Assembly: GCF_004016445.2 (NCBI RefSeq)
Contig: NZ_SADT02000007.1
Coordinates: 339,099-403,098 of the forward strand
Source of the DNA: Mesorhizobium sp. M2E.F.Ca.ET.219.01.1.1
GTDB taxonomy: Bacteria; Pseudomonadota; Alphaproteobacteria; Rhizobiales; Rhizobiaceae
Direction of reading: 5' to 3'
Length of the DNA: 64,000 bases
The notes under the pieces were generated by a model. That model was not told the origin of the DNA. It made no database searches and saw nothing but the letters and a program-made list of their open reading frames with translations. The translations under genes were made by a program, and so were the position numbers. Positions 51,306-60,667 of this stretch are shown piece by piece; positions within the stretch are counted from its first letter, which is position 1, and every line of letters begins with the position of its first letter.

Positions 51306-51965
51306 TCAGGCTTCGCCGCCTTCAGGGACGGGCTCGGGTTTGAGCTCGTGCAGCCGGTGGATGCCGGGCATCTCGATGAAGCCGTCGATGGCGCGGATCG
51401 CCCGCGACCACAGCCGGATCGCGGGATAGGGATCGAGCGAAACGCCGCCGTCCGGCGCAAGCGCCACATAGGGAAAGCAGGCGATATCGGCGACCGTCGG
51501 CCGGTCCGATGCAAGGAAGCGCTGACCGCGGATGCGCTGTTCGACGAGGCCGGCTTCCAGTTCCCGTAGGGCCGCCGTGCCTTGCCGGCGAAGCGCATCG
51601 ATATCGCCCGGACGCAGCAGCATCTCGTGCAGGCGCGCCGCTCCCAGGCTGGCGGTCAGCCGATGCGAGAAGGAAAGCCATTGCTGGACGCTCGCCGCCT
51701 GCCCGGCCGCATCGTTGCCCAGCCATTGCGGCGCCGCCGTCGCGGCCAGGTAGACCAGCATGGCCGAGGATTCGGTCAGCACGAGGTCGCCATCCTCCAG
51801 GATCGGGATCGAGCCCGCCGGGTTGAGCGCCAGGAGTTCGGGGCCGCGATGCTCGGCGCCGGGATGGAAGTCGACGGGGCGGATGTCGAGCGCCACACCG
51901 GTCAGCGCCGCCATCAGGCGCACCTTGTAGCAGCTCGGTGACAGCACGTAGTCGTAGAGCTTCAT
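51306..51965 (-). CDS. glutathione S-transferase-like protein
   Basis: A 219-residue protein with a thioredoxin-like N-terminal domain (1-80; LYDYVLSPSCYKVRLMAALT, cis-Pro in AGSIPILEDGDLVLTESSAML) and an all-helical C-terminal domain (about 90-205, with the RPTVADIACFPY hydrophobic-core motif). It overlaps the Rieske-less oxygenase gene by 4 bp. In Pseudomonas caffeine degraders a GST homologue (NdmE) is a structural part of the NdmCDE N-demethylase, so a scaffold role is proposed rather than conjugation. Confidence 0.9.
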   Translation of the reverse strand: MKLYDYVLSPSCYKVRLMAALTGVALDIRPVDFHPGAEHRGPELLALNPAGSIPILEDGDLVLTESSAMLVYLAATAAPQWLGNDAAGQAASVQQWLSFSHRLTASLGAARLHEMLLRPGDIDALRRQGTAALRELEAGLVEQRIRGQRFLASDRPTVADIACFPYVALAPDGGVSLDPYPAIRLWSRAIRAIDGFIEMPGIHRLHELKPEPVPEGGEA

Positions 51966-52807
51966 TGCGCCACCAGTTGCGCGCCGTAGGTGTAGCCGTG
52001 GCGTTTCAGCCAGCGCCTGTAGGCAACCGAGGTCAGGTCGGCCCGCGTGGGAATCTCCATGCCGGGATCGAGCGGCAGCAGCCCCGGGATCTGGTTTTCA
52101 AGGATCGACCGGTCCTGGACGAAGATCGTCTGCTGGAAATGGATCAGGTCGGTCATCGGCGTTTCGTCGTCGAACAGCGCCATCCATGGCCAGACGTCGC
52201 ACAGGTCTTCGGCAAGCGGCTGCACGAAAAGGGTGATGACGTCCCATTCACCCGGGCGCGGCGGGCAGGTCTTGTAGAGGATCGAGCAGGTCGGCGCGGG
52301 CACGCGATACATGTATTGCGTGGTGATGCCGCCTTGCGCCGACTTGGCGGCCTGCGGCTGGTAGAACTGCACCTGGGTCGCCCATACCTCGTCGTCGTCC
52401 TCGCGGATCTCGACCTTGTAGTTCTGCACCTCCGTGTGCGGCTCGGCTCCCAATATGTCGGTATGGACGAACGGAAAATGCGCGATGTCCAGGAAGTTCT
52501 CCACCGCGCGCAGCGGCGAGCAGCGCACGCGCACCACCCCGACATCGACGAGCCGGCGGCCGGGCTGATCGGCCTCGGGGATCGCAAACAGCGGCTTTTG
52601 CGGATCGCCGAGCGACGCCCAGACATGGCCATAGCGGATACAGGCCGGCAGAACACGTCCATTGCCGCCGGTGACCTTGGCGTTCCCGTCCTCGCCGAGC
52701 CTCACCTCGATCGGCTCGCCCATGAGGGCGGTCTTGCGTCCATCCGCATCGCGCTGGCTGGCAAGGCCGACCGGATACCATTCGTCGATCATCGCGTTAC
52801 GGGTCAT
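51962..52807 (-). CDS. Rieske-type oxygenase catalytic subunit lacking the Rieske cluster
   Basis: A 281-residue protein whose C-terminal two thirds match the mononuclear-iron domain of ring-hydroxylating/O- or N-demethylating oxygenases: iron ligands His110 and His115 in ENFLDIAHFPFVHTD and Asp232 in FVQDRSILENQ. The N-terminus keeps the outer strands of a Rieske fold (DEWYPVGLAS ... YGHVWASLG), but the C-x-H and C-x2-H ligands are deleted. A separate Rieske protein is encoded just upstream (4-bp overlap). NdmC, an N7-demethylase, is similarly short and Rieske-less. Confidence 0.88.
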   Translation of the reverse strand: MTRNAMIDEWYPVGLASQRDADGRKTALMGEPIEVRLGEDGNAKVTGGNGRVLPACIRYGHVWASLGDPQKPLFAIPEADQPGRRLVDVGVVRVRCSPLRAVENFLDIAHFPFVHTDILGAEPHTEVQNYKVEIREDDDEVWATQVQFYQPQAAKSAQGGITTQYMYRVPAPTCSILYKTCPPRPGEWDVITLFVQPLAEDLCDVWPWMALFDDETPMTDLIHFQQTIFVQDRSILENQIPGLLPLDPGMEIPTRADLTSVAYRRWLKRHGYTYGAQLVAQ

Positions 52808-53454
52808 CGGGCGGTCCCGCTGGCTGCAACATGCTCAGCCGCCCGCCGCAGCCCCTCGGCGGCCCTCGACGCGGCGATACGCTCGCTCGGATTGCTGTCC
52901 TCGTCCACCAGAACATGCATCAGCGTCCGCGCTTTCCCTTCGGAAGCAAGCAGCAGCCGTACGGTCCGACCATCATGCGTGTAGTCAAGCAGGCCTTCGC
53001 CGGCCTTCGTCCCTGCGGCCGACTCCAGCGCGGCGATGTCGGCCTCCACCACCATTGAGCGCAGGGGGATAACGCCGTCAAACCGTGGCGGCCCGGCGGC
53101 GGGTTCGCCAACCGGAATCCAGATGATGCCGCCGCCATCCTCGACGGGCTGCGTCGCGACACGGATCGTGTCAGGCGGCGTCAGCGCCGGATGGGCCGGA
53201 ATGCGCAGGCAGTTTCCCGCCTGGACATAGCTCCAGCCGTGATAGATGCAGGACAGGGTCTCACCGCGCACGAAGCCGTGGGAGAGGCGCATGCCGCGAT
53301 GAGGGCATCTGTCGGCAAAGGCCGCCACGCGGCCGGAGCGGCTTCGCCAAAGGGCAATCGGCCCCGCTGGGGATTGCGCTGGCATCACGGTTCCCGCCGG
53401 CAAGTCCGCGGAGAGGGCAACAGGCATCCAAGAGCCGGTCGGATAGGGTGGCAT
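52804..53454 (-). CDS. separate Rieske [2Fe-2S] protein
   Basis: A 216-residue protein with a complete Rieske site: Cys50 and His52 (CPHRGMRL), Cys69 and His72 (CIYHGWSYV), in the fold of oxygenase alpha subunits. After about residue 120 the catalytic domain is replaced by about 95 residues of unrelated sequence (RTVRLLLASEGKARTLMHVL). It should deliver electrons to the Rieske-less oxygenase encoded next. No dedicated ferredoxin reductase is in the window. First gene of the operon; the ribosome site is weak. Confidence 0.88.
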   Translation of the reverse strand: MPPYPTGSWMPVALSADLPAGTVMPAQSPAGPIALWRSRSGRVAAFADRCPHRGMRLSHGFVRGETLSCIYHGWSYVQAGNCLRIPAHPALTPPDTIRVATQPVEDGGGIIWIPVGEPAAGPPRFDGVIPLRSMVVEADIAALESAAGTKAGEGLLDYTHDGRTVRLLLASEGKARTLMHVLVDEDSNPSERIAASRAAEGLRRAAEHVAASGTAR

Positions 53455-53614
53455 ACATCAACTTTCAAACGACACCAGCATGTTCCCGGGCGCGGCTTAG
53501 CGGTCAAGGACATGCTAAAAGACCCGGTCACGTTTGCACAACATTTCCTCACTGGCAACAATGGCCCAAAAAAGGTGCATGGCACCCTGGTAGGGAGACC
53601 AGCGACTGGAAAAC

Positions 53615-53884
53615 CTAGCCCGATTCGGCCTCTATCGGCGCCCGCCGGATGGCTTCGACCCAGACATCGATTGGTCCAAGAGAGCACCCCATCTCCATCA
53701 TGTCGATGAGCTCGGCGGGACCGGCAATGTCGAGTTCGATGCGGTCGGGACCGGCAACGCATATTTCCTGCGCGAGCCCGAGCTTGGCGGCATGACGCTC
53801 GATCCACGGAAGGAAGGATGCCGCCTTGACATCGCCGAGGATCGTCATGCGCTCCCGCCGGGAATGGTGATTTTGCTCGCTCAT
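53615..53884 (-). CDS. small acylphosphatase-like protein
   Basis: An 89-residue soluble protein: MSEQNHHSRRERMTILGDVK, then an alpha/beta pattern (SFLPWIERHAAKLGL, GPDRIELDIAGPAELIDMMEMGCSLGP, IDVWVEAI) that resembles acylphosphatase. The canonical R and N catalytic residues (V-x-G-R-V-x-F and G-x-V-x-N) are not obvious, so it may be an inactive relative. It lies in a region between the oxygenase operon and tRNA-Phe. Confidence 0.6.
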   Translation of the reverse strand: MSEQNHHSRRERMTILGDVKAASFLPWIERHAAKLGLAQEICVAGPDRIELDIAGPAELIDMMEMGCSLGPIDVWVEAIRRAPIEAESG

Positions 53885-54080
53885 CGAAACCTCGGCAATG
53901 AAACAGATAACCATCTGTCTGCCTTATGCTCAACCGCTGAAGCACCTGACAAAGCGCTATGAGCAGGCTGTGGTGCGTGGCCCGGCCACGGGTTGCGTGC
54001 CGAAAAGGTAAGTAAATTCACATATTTGCGAGACCGAAGCGTTGAGGCTTGGACGGAAGGCAATGACGGGAGAGGGGGGA

Positions 54081-54156
<76 letters not shown>

Positions 54157-54387
54157 CTGCGCCGGCTAACGGGAACCGCCCGCCGGATTTCAAGGAAGCG
54201 CCGCGGCGCCCCTGAAAGCGCGTGGGTTATAGCACGGGAATCTTGGCTGTCCAGCGCCTAAGGGGCGATTTTCCGGGGCAATTGTCGCAGGCGCGTGATG
54301 AGGCTCGAACGAAGCAATCGCGCTTGCCGGCAAAGCCGGGATCTGATTGTCCGAAACCGCCGTGGAGCGGCGGCTTGCGGCCAGCAC

Positions 54388-54603
54388 TCAGCCCTCGTCC
54401 TTGGGTCCCGGCTTCGGGCTGTCCTCATCTTCCTCTTCGCCGTCACGGCCGGGAATGACATAGGCGCCCTTCAGCCAGCGATTGAGGTCGATGTCCTTGC
54501 AGCGCGCGGAGCAGAACGGATAGTGCTCGCGCGAGGAAGGTTTTCCGCATTCGGGGCAGGGCCGCTTCGGCCGAAGCGGTGTCACCTTGTCGTCCATGCT
54601 CAT
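54388..54603 (-). CDS. yacG: YacG zinc protein (DNA gyrase inhibitor family)
   Basis: A 71-residue zinc-ribbon protein with CPECGK and FCSARCKDIDLNRWL, the four ligands of YacG, then an acidic tail. In E. coli YacG binds GyrB and inhibits gyrase. It overlaps maf by 4 bp, a common alphaproteobacterial pairing. Confidence 0.92.
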   Translation of the reverse strand: MSMDDKVTPLRPKRPCPECGKPSSREHYPFCSARCKDIDLNRWLKGAYVIPGRDGEEEDEDSPKPGPKDEG

Positions 54604-55226
54604 GAGCGTGCGGCGTGCCAGTTCTGGTGCGCCTTGAACCCTTCGCCCGAAAGCAGCGCGACACTTTCATAAAGCGGAAGGCCGACCACATTGGTGTAAG
54701 AGCCGACCAGCTTGACGACGAAGGAGCCGGCCAGGCCTTGCACGGCATAGCCGCCGGCCTTGCCGCGCCATTCGCCGGAGGCGACATAGGCGTCGATCTC
54801 CTCGCGCGGCAGCCGCTTGAAGCGCACCCTGGTTTCCACCAGTCGCTGGCGCAGCTTGCCGCCCGGCGTGATCAGGCAGACGCCGGAATAGACGCGGTGC
54901 GAACGGCCGGAGAGCAGGCCGAGGCAATTGATGGCGTCGTCGATCGTCTCGGCCTTGGGCAGGATGCGCCGCCCCACCGCCACCACCGTGTCGGCGGCGA
55001 GGATGAAGGCGGGCGCGTAATCTTCCTCGCTTTTCAGCGAGACCAGCGCCTTCTCGGCCTTGTCCTTGGACAGGCGCTTGGCCAGCGAACGCGGATGCTC
55101 GGCGCGCTGCGGCGTCTCGTCGACATCGGCGGGCAGCACCCGGTCCGGCTCGATGCCGGCCTGTTGCAAGAGTTCGATGCGGCGCGGCGAACCCGAGGCA
55201 AGCACGAGCTTCTGCAGGATGCTCAT
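54600..55226 (-). CDS. maf: Maf-family nucleotide pyrophosphatase
   Basis: A 208-residue house-cleaning enzyme that hydrolyses non-canonical or modified nucleoside triphosphates. It shows LVLASGSPRRIELLQQAG, ILAADTVVAVG, and the GYAVQGLAG...VGSYTNVVGLPLY signature. It lies 19 bp after infA and overlaps yacG. Confidence 0.94.
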   Translation of the reverse strand: MSILQKLVLASGSPRRIELLQQAGIEPDRVLPADVDETPQRAEHPRSLAKRLSKDKAEKALVSLKSEEDYAPAFILAADTVVAVGRRILPKAETIDDAINCLGLLSGRSHRVYSGVCLITPGGKLRQRLVETRVRFKRLPREEIDAYVASGEWRGKAGGYAVQGLAGSFVVKLVGSYTNVVGLPLYESVALLSGEGFKAHQNWHAARS

Positions 55227-55245
55227 CGCGCTTGACGCCGATTTG

Positions 55246-55464
55246 CTACTTGAAACGGTAGGTGATGCGGCCCTTGGTCAGGTCGTAAGGCGTCATCTCG
55301 ACCAGGACCTTGTCACCGGTCAGCACGCGAATGCGGTTCTTGCGCATGCGGCCGGCCGTGTGGGCGATGATTTCATGTTCGTTTTCGAGCTTCACGCGGA
55401 ACATCGCATTGGGCAGCAGTTCGGTGACCACACCTGGAAACTCGAGGACTTCTTCCTTCGGCAT
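55246..55464 (-). CDS. infA: translation initiation factor IF-1
   Basis: A 72-residue S1/OB-fold protein ([20 protein letters not shown] ... [13 protein letters not shown]) of exactly normal length; binds the A site of the 30S subunit during initiation. The ATG follows AAGG. First gene of infA-maf-yacG. Confidence 0.97.
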
Positions 55465-55551
55465 TCGATACCTTTGCTTGGATGGGCGTTCCAGGACTCG
55501 GCTGGAAATTGCGGCGGAACCTATATGATAATCGTCCGCTTGTGAACACGC

Positions 55552-56001
55552 TTAATCCGTCGCGTTTTTAACCTCTGAAAGCAGGAAACGTCGGCTTATG
55601 CGCGCCTTCAGCCGCTCGCGCACATCGCGATAGGCCGCCATGATGTGCTCGCGGGTGCCGCCGGTGTCGGTCGGGTCGGGCATCGGCCAGTATTCGACCT
55701 CGACGGCGAGCGAGCGGGTGAGCTCGAGCGCGGCGTGGTGCGCCTCCGGCGCCAGCGTCACGATCAGGTCGAAATAATCATCCTCCAGATCCTCCAGCGT
55801 CCGGGGCTGGCGCTCGCCAAGCGAGAAGCCTTCCTCGGCCAGCACCGCGTCGACGAACGGGTCGCGCTCGCCGGCGCGCACGCCGGCCGAAGCGACGAAG
55901 GTGGTGGCGGGCAGCAAGCGGCGCGCCAGTTGCTCCGCGATCGGCGAGCGTACGGCGTTCATGCCGCACAAAAACAGGATCGAGTGGGGCAGGGCGGGCA
56001 C
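55552..56001 (-). CDS. low-molecular-weight phosphatase / arsenate-reductase-like protein
   Basis: A 149-residue protein with the P-loop CGMNAVRS (C-x5-R-S) near the N-terminus and the catalytic Asp loop MPDPTDTGG, as in LMW protein-tyrosine phosphatases. Start: GTG 56001 gives a normal-length protein; an ATG at 56058 would add 19 residues encoded by the repeat at 56004-56052. It precedes infA in an order conserved in Mesorhizobium-type genomes (background knowledge). Confidence 0.85.
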   Translation of the reverse strand: MPALPHSILFLCGMNAVRSPIAEQLARRLLPATTFVASAGVRAGERDPFVDAVLAEEGFSLGERQPRTLEDLEDDYFDLIVTLAPEAHHAALELTRSLAVEVEYWPMPDPTDTGGTREHIMAAYRDVRERLKARISRRFLLSEVKNATD

Positions 56002-56003
56002 TA

Positions 56004-56052
56004 GAGCATGATCCCAAAAAGTGGGACCCGGTTTTTGGAAAAGATCATGCTC
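56004..56052. repeat. intergenic palindromic repeat, family B copy 1
   Basis: Starts GAGCATGATCCCAAAAAGTG and ends GATCATGCTC; the ends pair and an inner GTGGGACCCGG segment forms the core. It directly abuts the GTG start of the phosphatase gene. Confidence 0.8.
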
Positions 56053-56060
56053 CAACAAAA

Positions 56061-56107
56061 GAGCATGATCCCAAAAAGTGGGAACCGGTTTTTGGGAAAG
56101 ATCATGC
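56061..56107. repeat. intergenic palindromic repeat, family B copy 2
   Basis: Near-identical to copy 1 and in the same orientation, 8 bp away: a tandem pair. Begins GAGCATGATCCCAAAAAGTG, ends AAAGATCATG. Confidence 0.8.
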
Positions 56108-56158
56108 CCCTACGAAGAGCTGGATCAGGACGGTGTTTCAACGAAACATCATCCCGAT

Positions 56159-56644
56159 CTAGCCGCGCCAGTGCAGCACGCAGACCAGCGTGAACAGCCG
56201 GCGCGCCGTGTCGAAATCGATCTCGATCTTGCCGGAGAGCCGGTCCATCAAGGTCTGCGAGCCCTCATTGTGCAGGCCTCGCCGGCCCATGTCGATCGCC
56301 TCGATATGACTGGGCGTCGAGGAGCGGATGGCCTCGTAATAGCTTTCGCAGATCAGATAATAGTCCTTGACGATGCGCCTGAGCGGCGTCAGCGACAGGA
56401 TGTGGGTGACCACGTCAGCGCCGTTCTCGCGGCTGACGGCAAAGACCAGGCGCGACTCAGCCAGCGACAGCTTCAGCTTGTAGGGACCGGCGCCGTCGTC
56501 GTTGACCGGCTTGAAACTGTTTTCCTCGATGAGGTCGAAGATCGCCACCGCCCGCTCGTGCTCGACGTCGGGTGTCGAACGTCCGATCGTTTCGTCGAGC
56601 TCGACGTCGATCAGCCTGTCGCGGGTTTGGTCATGGCCCGACAT
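56159..56644 (-). CDS. UPF0262 protein
   Basis: A 161-residue conserved alphaproteobacterial protein (RLIDVELDETIGRSTPDVEH, PYKLKLSLAESRLVF, LTPLRRIVKDYYLICESYYEAI). It has no known activity. It stands 2 bp after hisD and is probably co-transcribed with it, as in many Rhizobiales. Confidence 0.92.
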   Translation of the reverse strand: MSGHDQTRDRLIDVELDETIGRSTPDVEHERAVAIFDLIEENSFKPVNDDGAGPYKLKLSLAESRLVFAVSRENGADVVTHILSLTPLRRIVKDYYLICESYYEAIRSSTPSHIEAIDMGRRGLHNEGSQTLMDRLSGKIEIDFDTARRLFTLVCVLHWRG

Positions 56645-56646
56645 CG

Positions 56647-57939
56647 CTACATGTTCAGCCTGATCGCGACGGAGCGGGCATGCGCCTCGAGCCCCTCCGC
56701 CTTGGCAAGCGCGATCGCGGCGGGCGCCAGCGCCTTGAGCTGTTCGGGCCCGAGCTTCAGGATCGAGCTGCGCTTGACGAAATCGAGCACGGACAGACCC
56801 GAGGAGAAACGCGCCGAGCGTGCTGTCGGCAACACGTGGTTGGAGCCGCCGACATAGTCGCCGATGACCTCAGGCGTATGCCGCCCGATAAACACGGCGC
56901 CCGCGTTGCGCATCCTGGAAAGAAAGCCCTCGGCATCGTCGAAAGCAAGCTCGACATGTTCTGCCGCGATCCTGTCGACCAGCGGCAGCGAGGCCTCCAG
57001 CGTCGGCACCAGAATCACCGCGCCGAAATCGCGCCAGCTGGCCGCCGCCGTCTCGGCGCGCGGCAGGACTTTCAGCTGGCGTTCGACCGCCTGCTCGACC
57101 GACTTGCCGAATTCGGCATTGTCGGTGATCAGGATCGACTGCGCCGAGACATCATGCTCGGCCTGCGCCAGAAGGTCGGCCGCGATCCAGTCCGGATCGT
57201 TGTCGGCGTCGGCCACCACCAGCACTTCCGATGGTCCGGCGATCATGTCGATGCCGACCGTGCCGAACACCTGGCGCTTCGCCGCCGCGACATAGGCATT
57301 GCCCGGCCCGACGATCTTGGCAACGGGCCTGATCGTCTCGGTGCCATAGGCAAGTGCCGCAACGGCCTGCGCGCCGCCGACGCGGTAGATCTCCGAGACG
57401 CCGGCAAGGTCGGCCGCCACCAGCACCAGCGGATTGATGACGCCGCCCGACGCCGGTACGACGATGACGATGCGCTCGACGCCGGCGACCTTGGCCGGCA
57501 CGGCATTCATCAACACCGAGCTCGGATAGCTCGCCGTGCCGCCGGGCACATAAAGGCCGACGGCCTCGATCGCCGTCCAGCGCGAGCCGAGTTCTACGCC
57601 GGCGGCATCCGTGTAGCGGTCGTCCTTCGGCTTCTGCCGCTCGTGATGCGAACGGATACGGTCGCGCGCGAATTTGAGCGCCTCGACGGTCGCCGGGTCG
57701 GCCGCTTCGTAGGCCTTGGCGATGTCGCTTTTCGAGACGGCGATGCCGAGCGCGCCGAGATCGGCTCTGTCGAACTTCAGCGTGTAGTCGATCAGCGCCT
57801 TGTCGCCTTCAGCGCGCACGCGGGCGATGATGTCCCGCACCACGGCTTCGACATCGGCCGACACTTCCCGCTTGGTGGTGAGGAAGGCCGAAAAACGCTG
57901 TTCGAAATCGGTATCGGACTGGCGGAGCGTGATGGCCAT
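56647..57939 (-). CDS. hisD: histidinol dehydrogenase
   Basis: Last enzyme of histidine synthesis, oxidising L-histidinol to histidine with two NAD+. The 430-residue protein shows YVPGGTASYPSSVLMNAVPAKVAG, GPGNAYVAAAKRQVFG, IDMIAGPSEVLVVAD, and the His in LAQAEHDVSAQSIL (zinc ligand). ATG 57939 was chosen since the family begins there; it lies 2 bp after the DUF2948 gene. Confidence 0.96.
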   Translation of the reverse strand: MAITLRQSDTDFEQRFSAFLTTKREVSADVEAVVRDIIARVRAEGDKALIDYTLKFDRADLGALGIAVSKSDIAKAYEAADPATVEALKFARDRIRSHHERQKPKDDRYTDAAGVELGSRWTAIEAVGLYVPGGTASYPSSVLMNAVPAKVAGVERIVIVVPASGGVINPLVLVAADLAGVSEIYRVGGAQAVAALAYGTETIRPVAKIVGPGNAYVAAAKRQVFGTVGIDMIAGPSEVLVVADADNDPDWIAADLLAQAEHDVSAQSILITDNAEFGKSVEQAVERQLKVLPRAETAAASWRDFGAVILVPTLEASLPLVDRIAAEHVELAFDDAEGFLSRMRNAGAVFIGRHTPEVIGDYVGGSNHVLPTARSARFSSGLSVLDFVKRSSILKLGPEQLKALAPAAIALAKAEGLEAHARSVAIRLNM

Positions 57940-57941
57940 CG

Positions 57942-58376
57942 TCAGCCTCTGTGCACAGGTCGCGAGGCGGCTTCCCAGGAGCCGCCGACATCGGCAAGCC
58001 TCGCCTCGATGCATTCGACGTCGAGCATGATGGTGCCGCCGCCCGAAAACACCAATTCGACGATGCCGGCCGGCTTGCTGATGGCAATGAAGCTGATCGC
58101 CAGCAGCGACAGCACTTCGGCGGGCTTGTCGCGTTGAATGCCGCTGGTCTTGACGCCGAGCACGCGGTCGAAATGCAGAACGCTCTGCCGCCGTTCATTG
58201 TGCTGGCGGAAGAGGCCCGATTTCGCTTCCCAGACGAAGCGGTTCATGGTCAGCACGAAACGCTTGGCCGCCGGCAGGTACTCCAGGTCGGAGACCTTCA
58301 TCACGGCGTCCTGGACATGCGCCGAGACGATGCTCAGATCCTGGTCGTCGAACGCGATGAGCTTGAGGGCTGCCAT
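57942..58376 (-). CDS. DUF2948 protein
   Basis: A 144-residue alphaproteobacterial protein (LKLIAFDDQDLSIVSAHVQD, VLTMNRFVWE, ending with a LDVECIEARLADVGGSW segment). Consistently found between murA and hisD; function unknown. The ATG at 58376 is used. Confidence 0.9.
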   Translation of the reverse strand: MAALKLIAFDDQDLSIVSAHVQDAVMKVSDLEYLPAAKRFVLTMNRFVWEAKSGLFRQHNERRQSVLHFDRVLGVKTSGIQRDKPAEVLSLLAISFIAISKPAGIVELVFSGGGTIMLDVECIEARLADVGGSWEAASRPVHRG

Positions 58377-58418
58377 GCGGGATGCGCACCTGAACGTTGA
58401 CAATTCAGCGTTCTGTTA

Positions 58419-58467
58419 GAGCATGATCCCGAAAAGTGGAAACCGGTTTTCGGTAAGGATCATGCTC
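58419..58467. repeat. intergenic palindromic repeat, family B copy 3
   Basis: GAGCATGATCCCGAAAAGTG through GGATCATGCTC, between murA and DUF2948. Same family as 56004 and 56061. Confidence 0.8.
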
Positions 58468-58480
58468 ACACAAAAAGCGA

Positions 58481-58521
58481 GAGCGTGGTTGAACTCGGCT
58501 AGGTCGAGTTCAACCACGCTC
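58481..58521. repeat. perfect 17-bp inverted repeat after murA
   Basis: GAGCGTGGTTGAACTCG (58481-58497), 7-base loop, then its exact complement (58505-58521). It lies 52 bp beyond the murA stop and directly after repeat B3. It may act as a terminator or mRNA stabiliser; no clear T tract follows. Confidence 0.7.
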
Positions 58522-58572
58522 TAGTGGGTCTTTCCGCTCGGCGCAACCGCCCGGAAAGAATGCCGCGGAACG

Positions 58573-59865
<1,293 letters not shown>

Positions 59866-60004
59866 AAGAAAACGTCCCCTCGGCCAGAATAGGCCGCTTC
59901 AATCGGTTGAGTGTGCCCGGCTTAGACCATTGGCCGGCTTGGTTCAAGAAATAGGATTTTCCTAAAACCGGACCGACTATGGCCGGGCAGTATGGCTGAT
60001 TTGG

Positions 60005-60205
60005 TCAGTCCTTGTGCATTTTTCCAGCAGCCGGCAAGCCTTCAGACCGCCGATCGGCATCGCGGGCGCGCTGCTTGTCAGCGTCGCCGGCGCGCCGGGA
60101 ACGCGTCTGCGCCTTGCGTTTCTGCAGATTGGCGCGCAACGCCTCGGCCAGCCGTTCTTTGCGCTCGGCTTCGTCCTTTTTCGGTGGATTTGTCTTCTCG
60201 CCCAT
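60005..60205 (-). CDS. small basic protein, unknown
   Basis: A 66-residue highly charged helical protein (MGEKTNPPKKDEAERKERLA, then EALRANLQKRKAQTRSR) with no hydrophobic core. Proteins of this type (xxRLxxALRxNLxxRKxQ) are common upstream of murA in Rhizobiales and may bind nucleic acid. Pattern and position support the gene; no function known. Confidence 0.75.
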   Translation of the reverse strand: MGEKTNPPKKDEAERKERLAEALRANLQKRKAQTRSRRAGDADKQRARDADRRSEGLPAAGKMHKD

Positions 60206-60535
60206 CGTCCAATCCCCGACCGGTGGTCAGCCGGCTGCGATTCCGCAATAGGTAGCATTTTGGCCCAGGGATGTCATGAAAGCAGGCGGCCGGGCGGGTT
60301 TAAAGCTTGTCTCCCGAAAGTGGGAACCGGTTTTGGGATAAAGACATGCGTAAAATCAAAAACCTAAAGCGCATGGAGCGCACCTGAAAGATCGCGACGC
60401 GCGTTAGGGCTGTGGATCAGCCGCGCATCCCGCTTCGAGCCGCCATAATTGTTGGCAAGAATCGCATGCGACGCTTTGGGTTTTTCTTGGCCTTGCGCTT
60501 GCCGGTTCGATATGGCAGAAGCGCCGCCATCGCAG
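60206..60535. other. 330-bp intergenic region, repeat remnant only
   Basis: Between the small basic protein and tRNA-Thr. Holds a degenerate family B palindrome at 60305-60350 and no supported gene. Confidence 0.6.
60305..60350. repeat. degenerate palindromic repeat, family B copy 4
   Basis: GCTTGTCTCCCGAAAGTGGG then AACCGGTTTTGGGATAAAGACATGCG: the core matches the other copies, but the outer arms have diverged (GCTTGTCT/AAGACATGC). Confidence 0.65.
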
Positions 60536-60610
<75 letters not shown>

Positions 60611-60667
60611 GCACTTCCCTTTGAACGCGCTGACGCTTTTGGCAGGCGAAGGCCGGCGCTCATTTGT

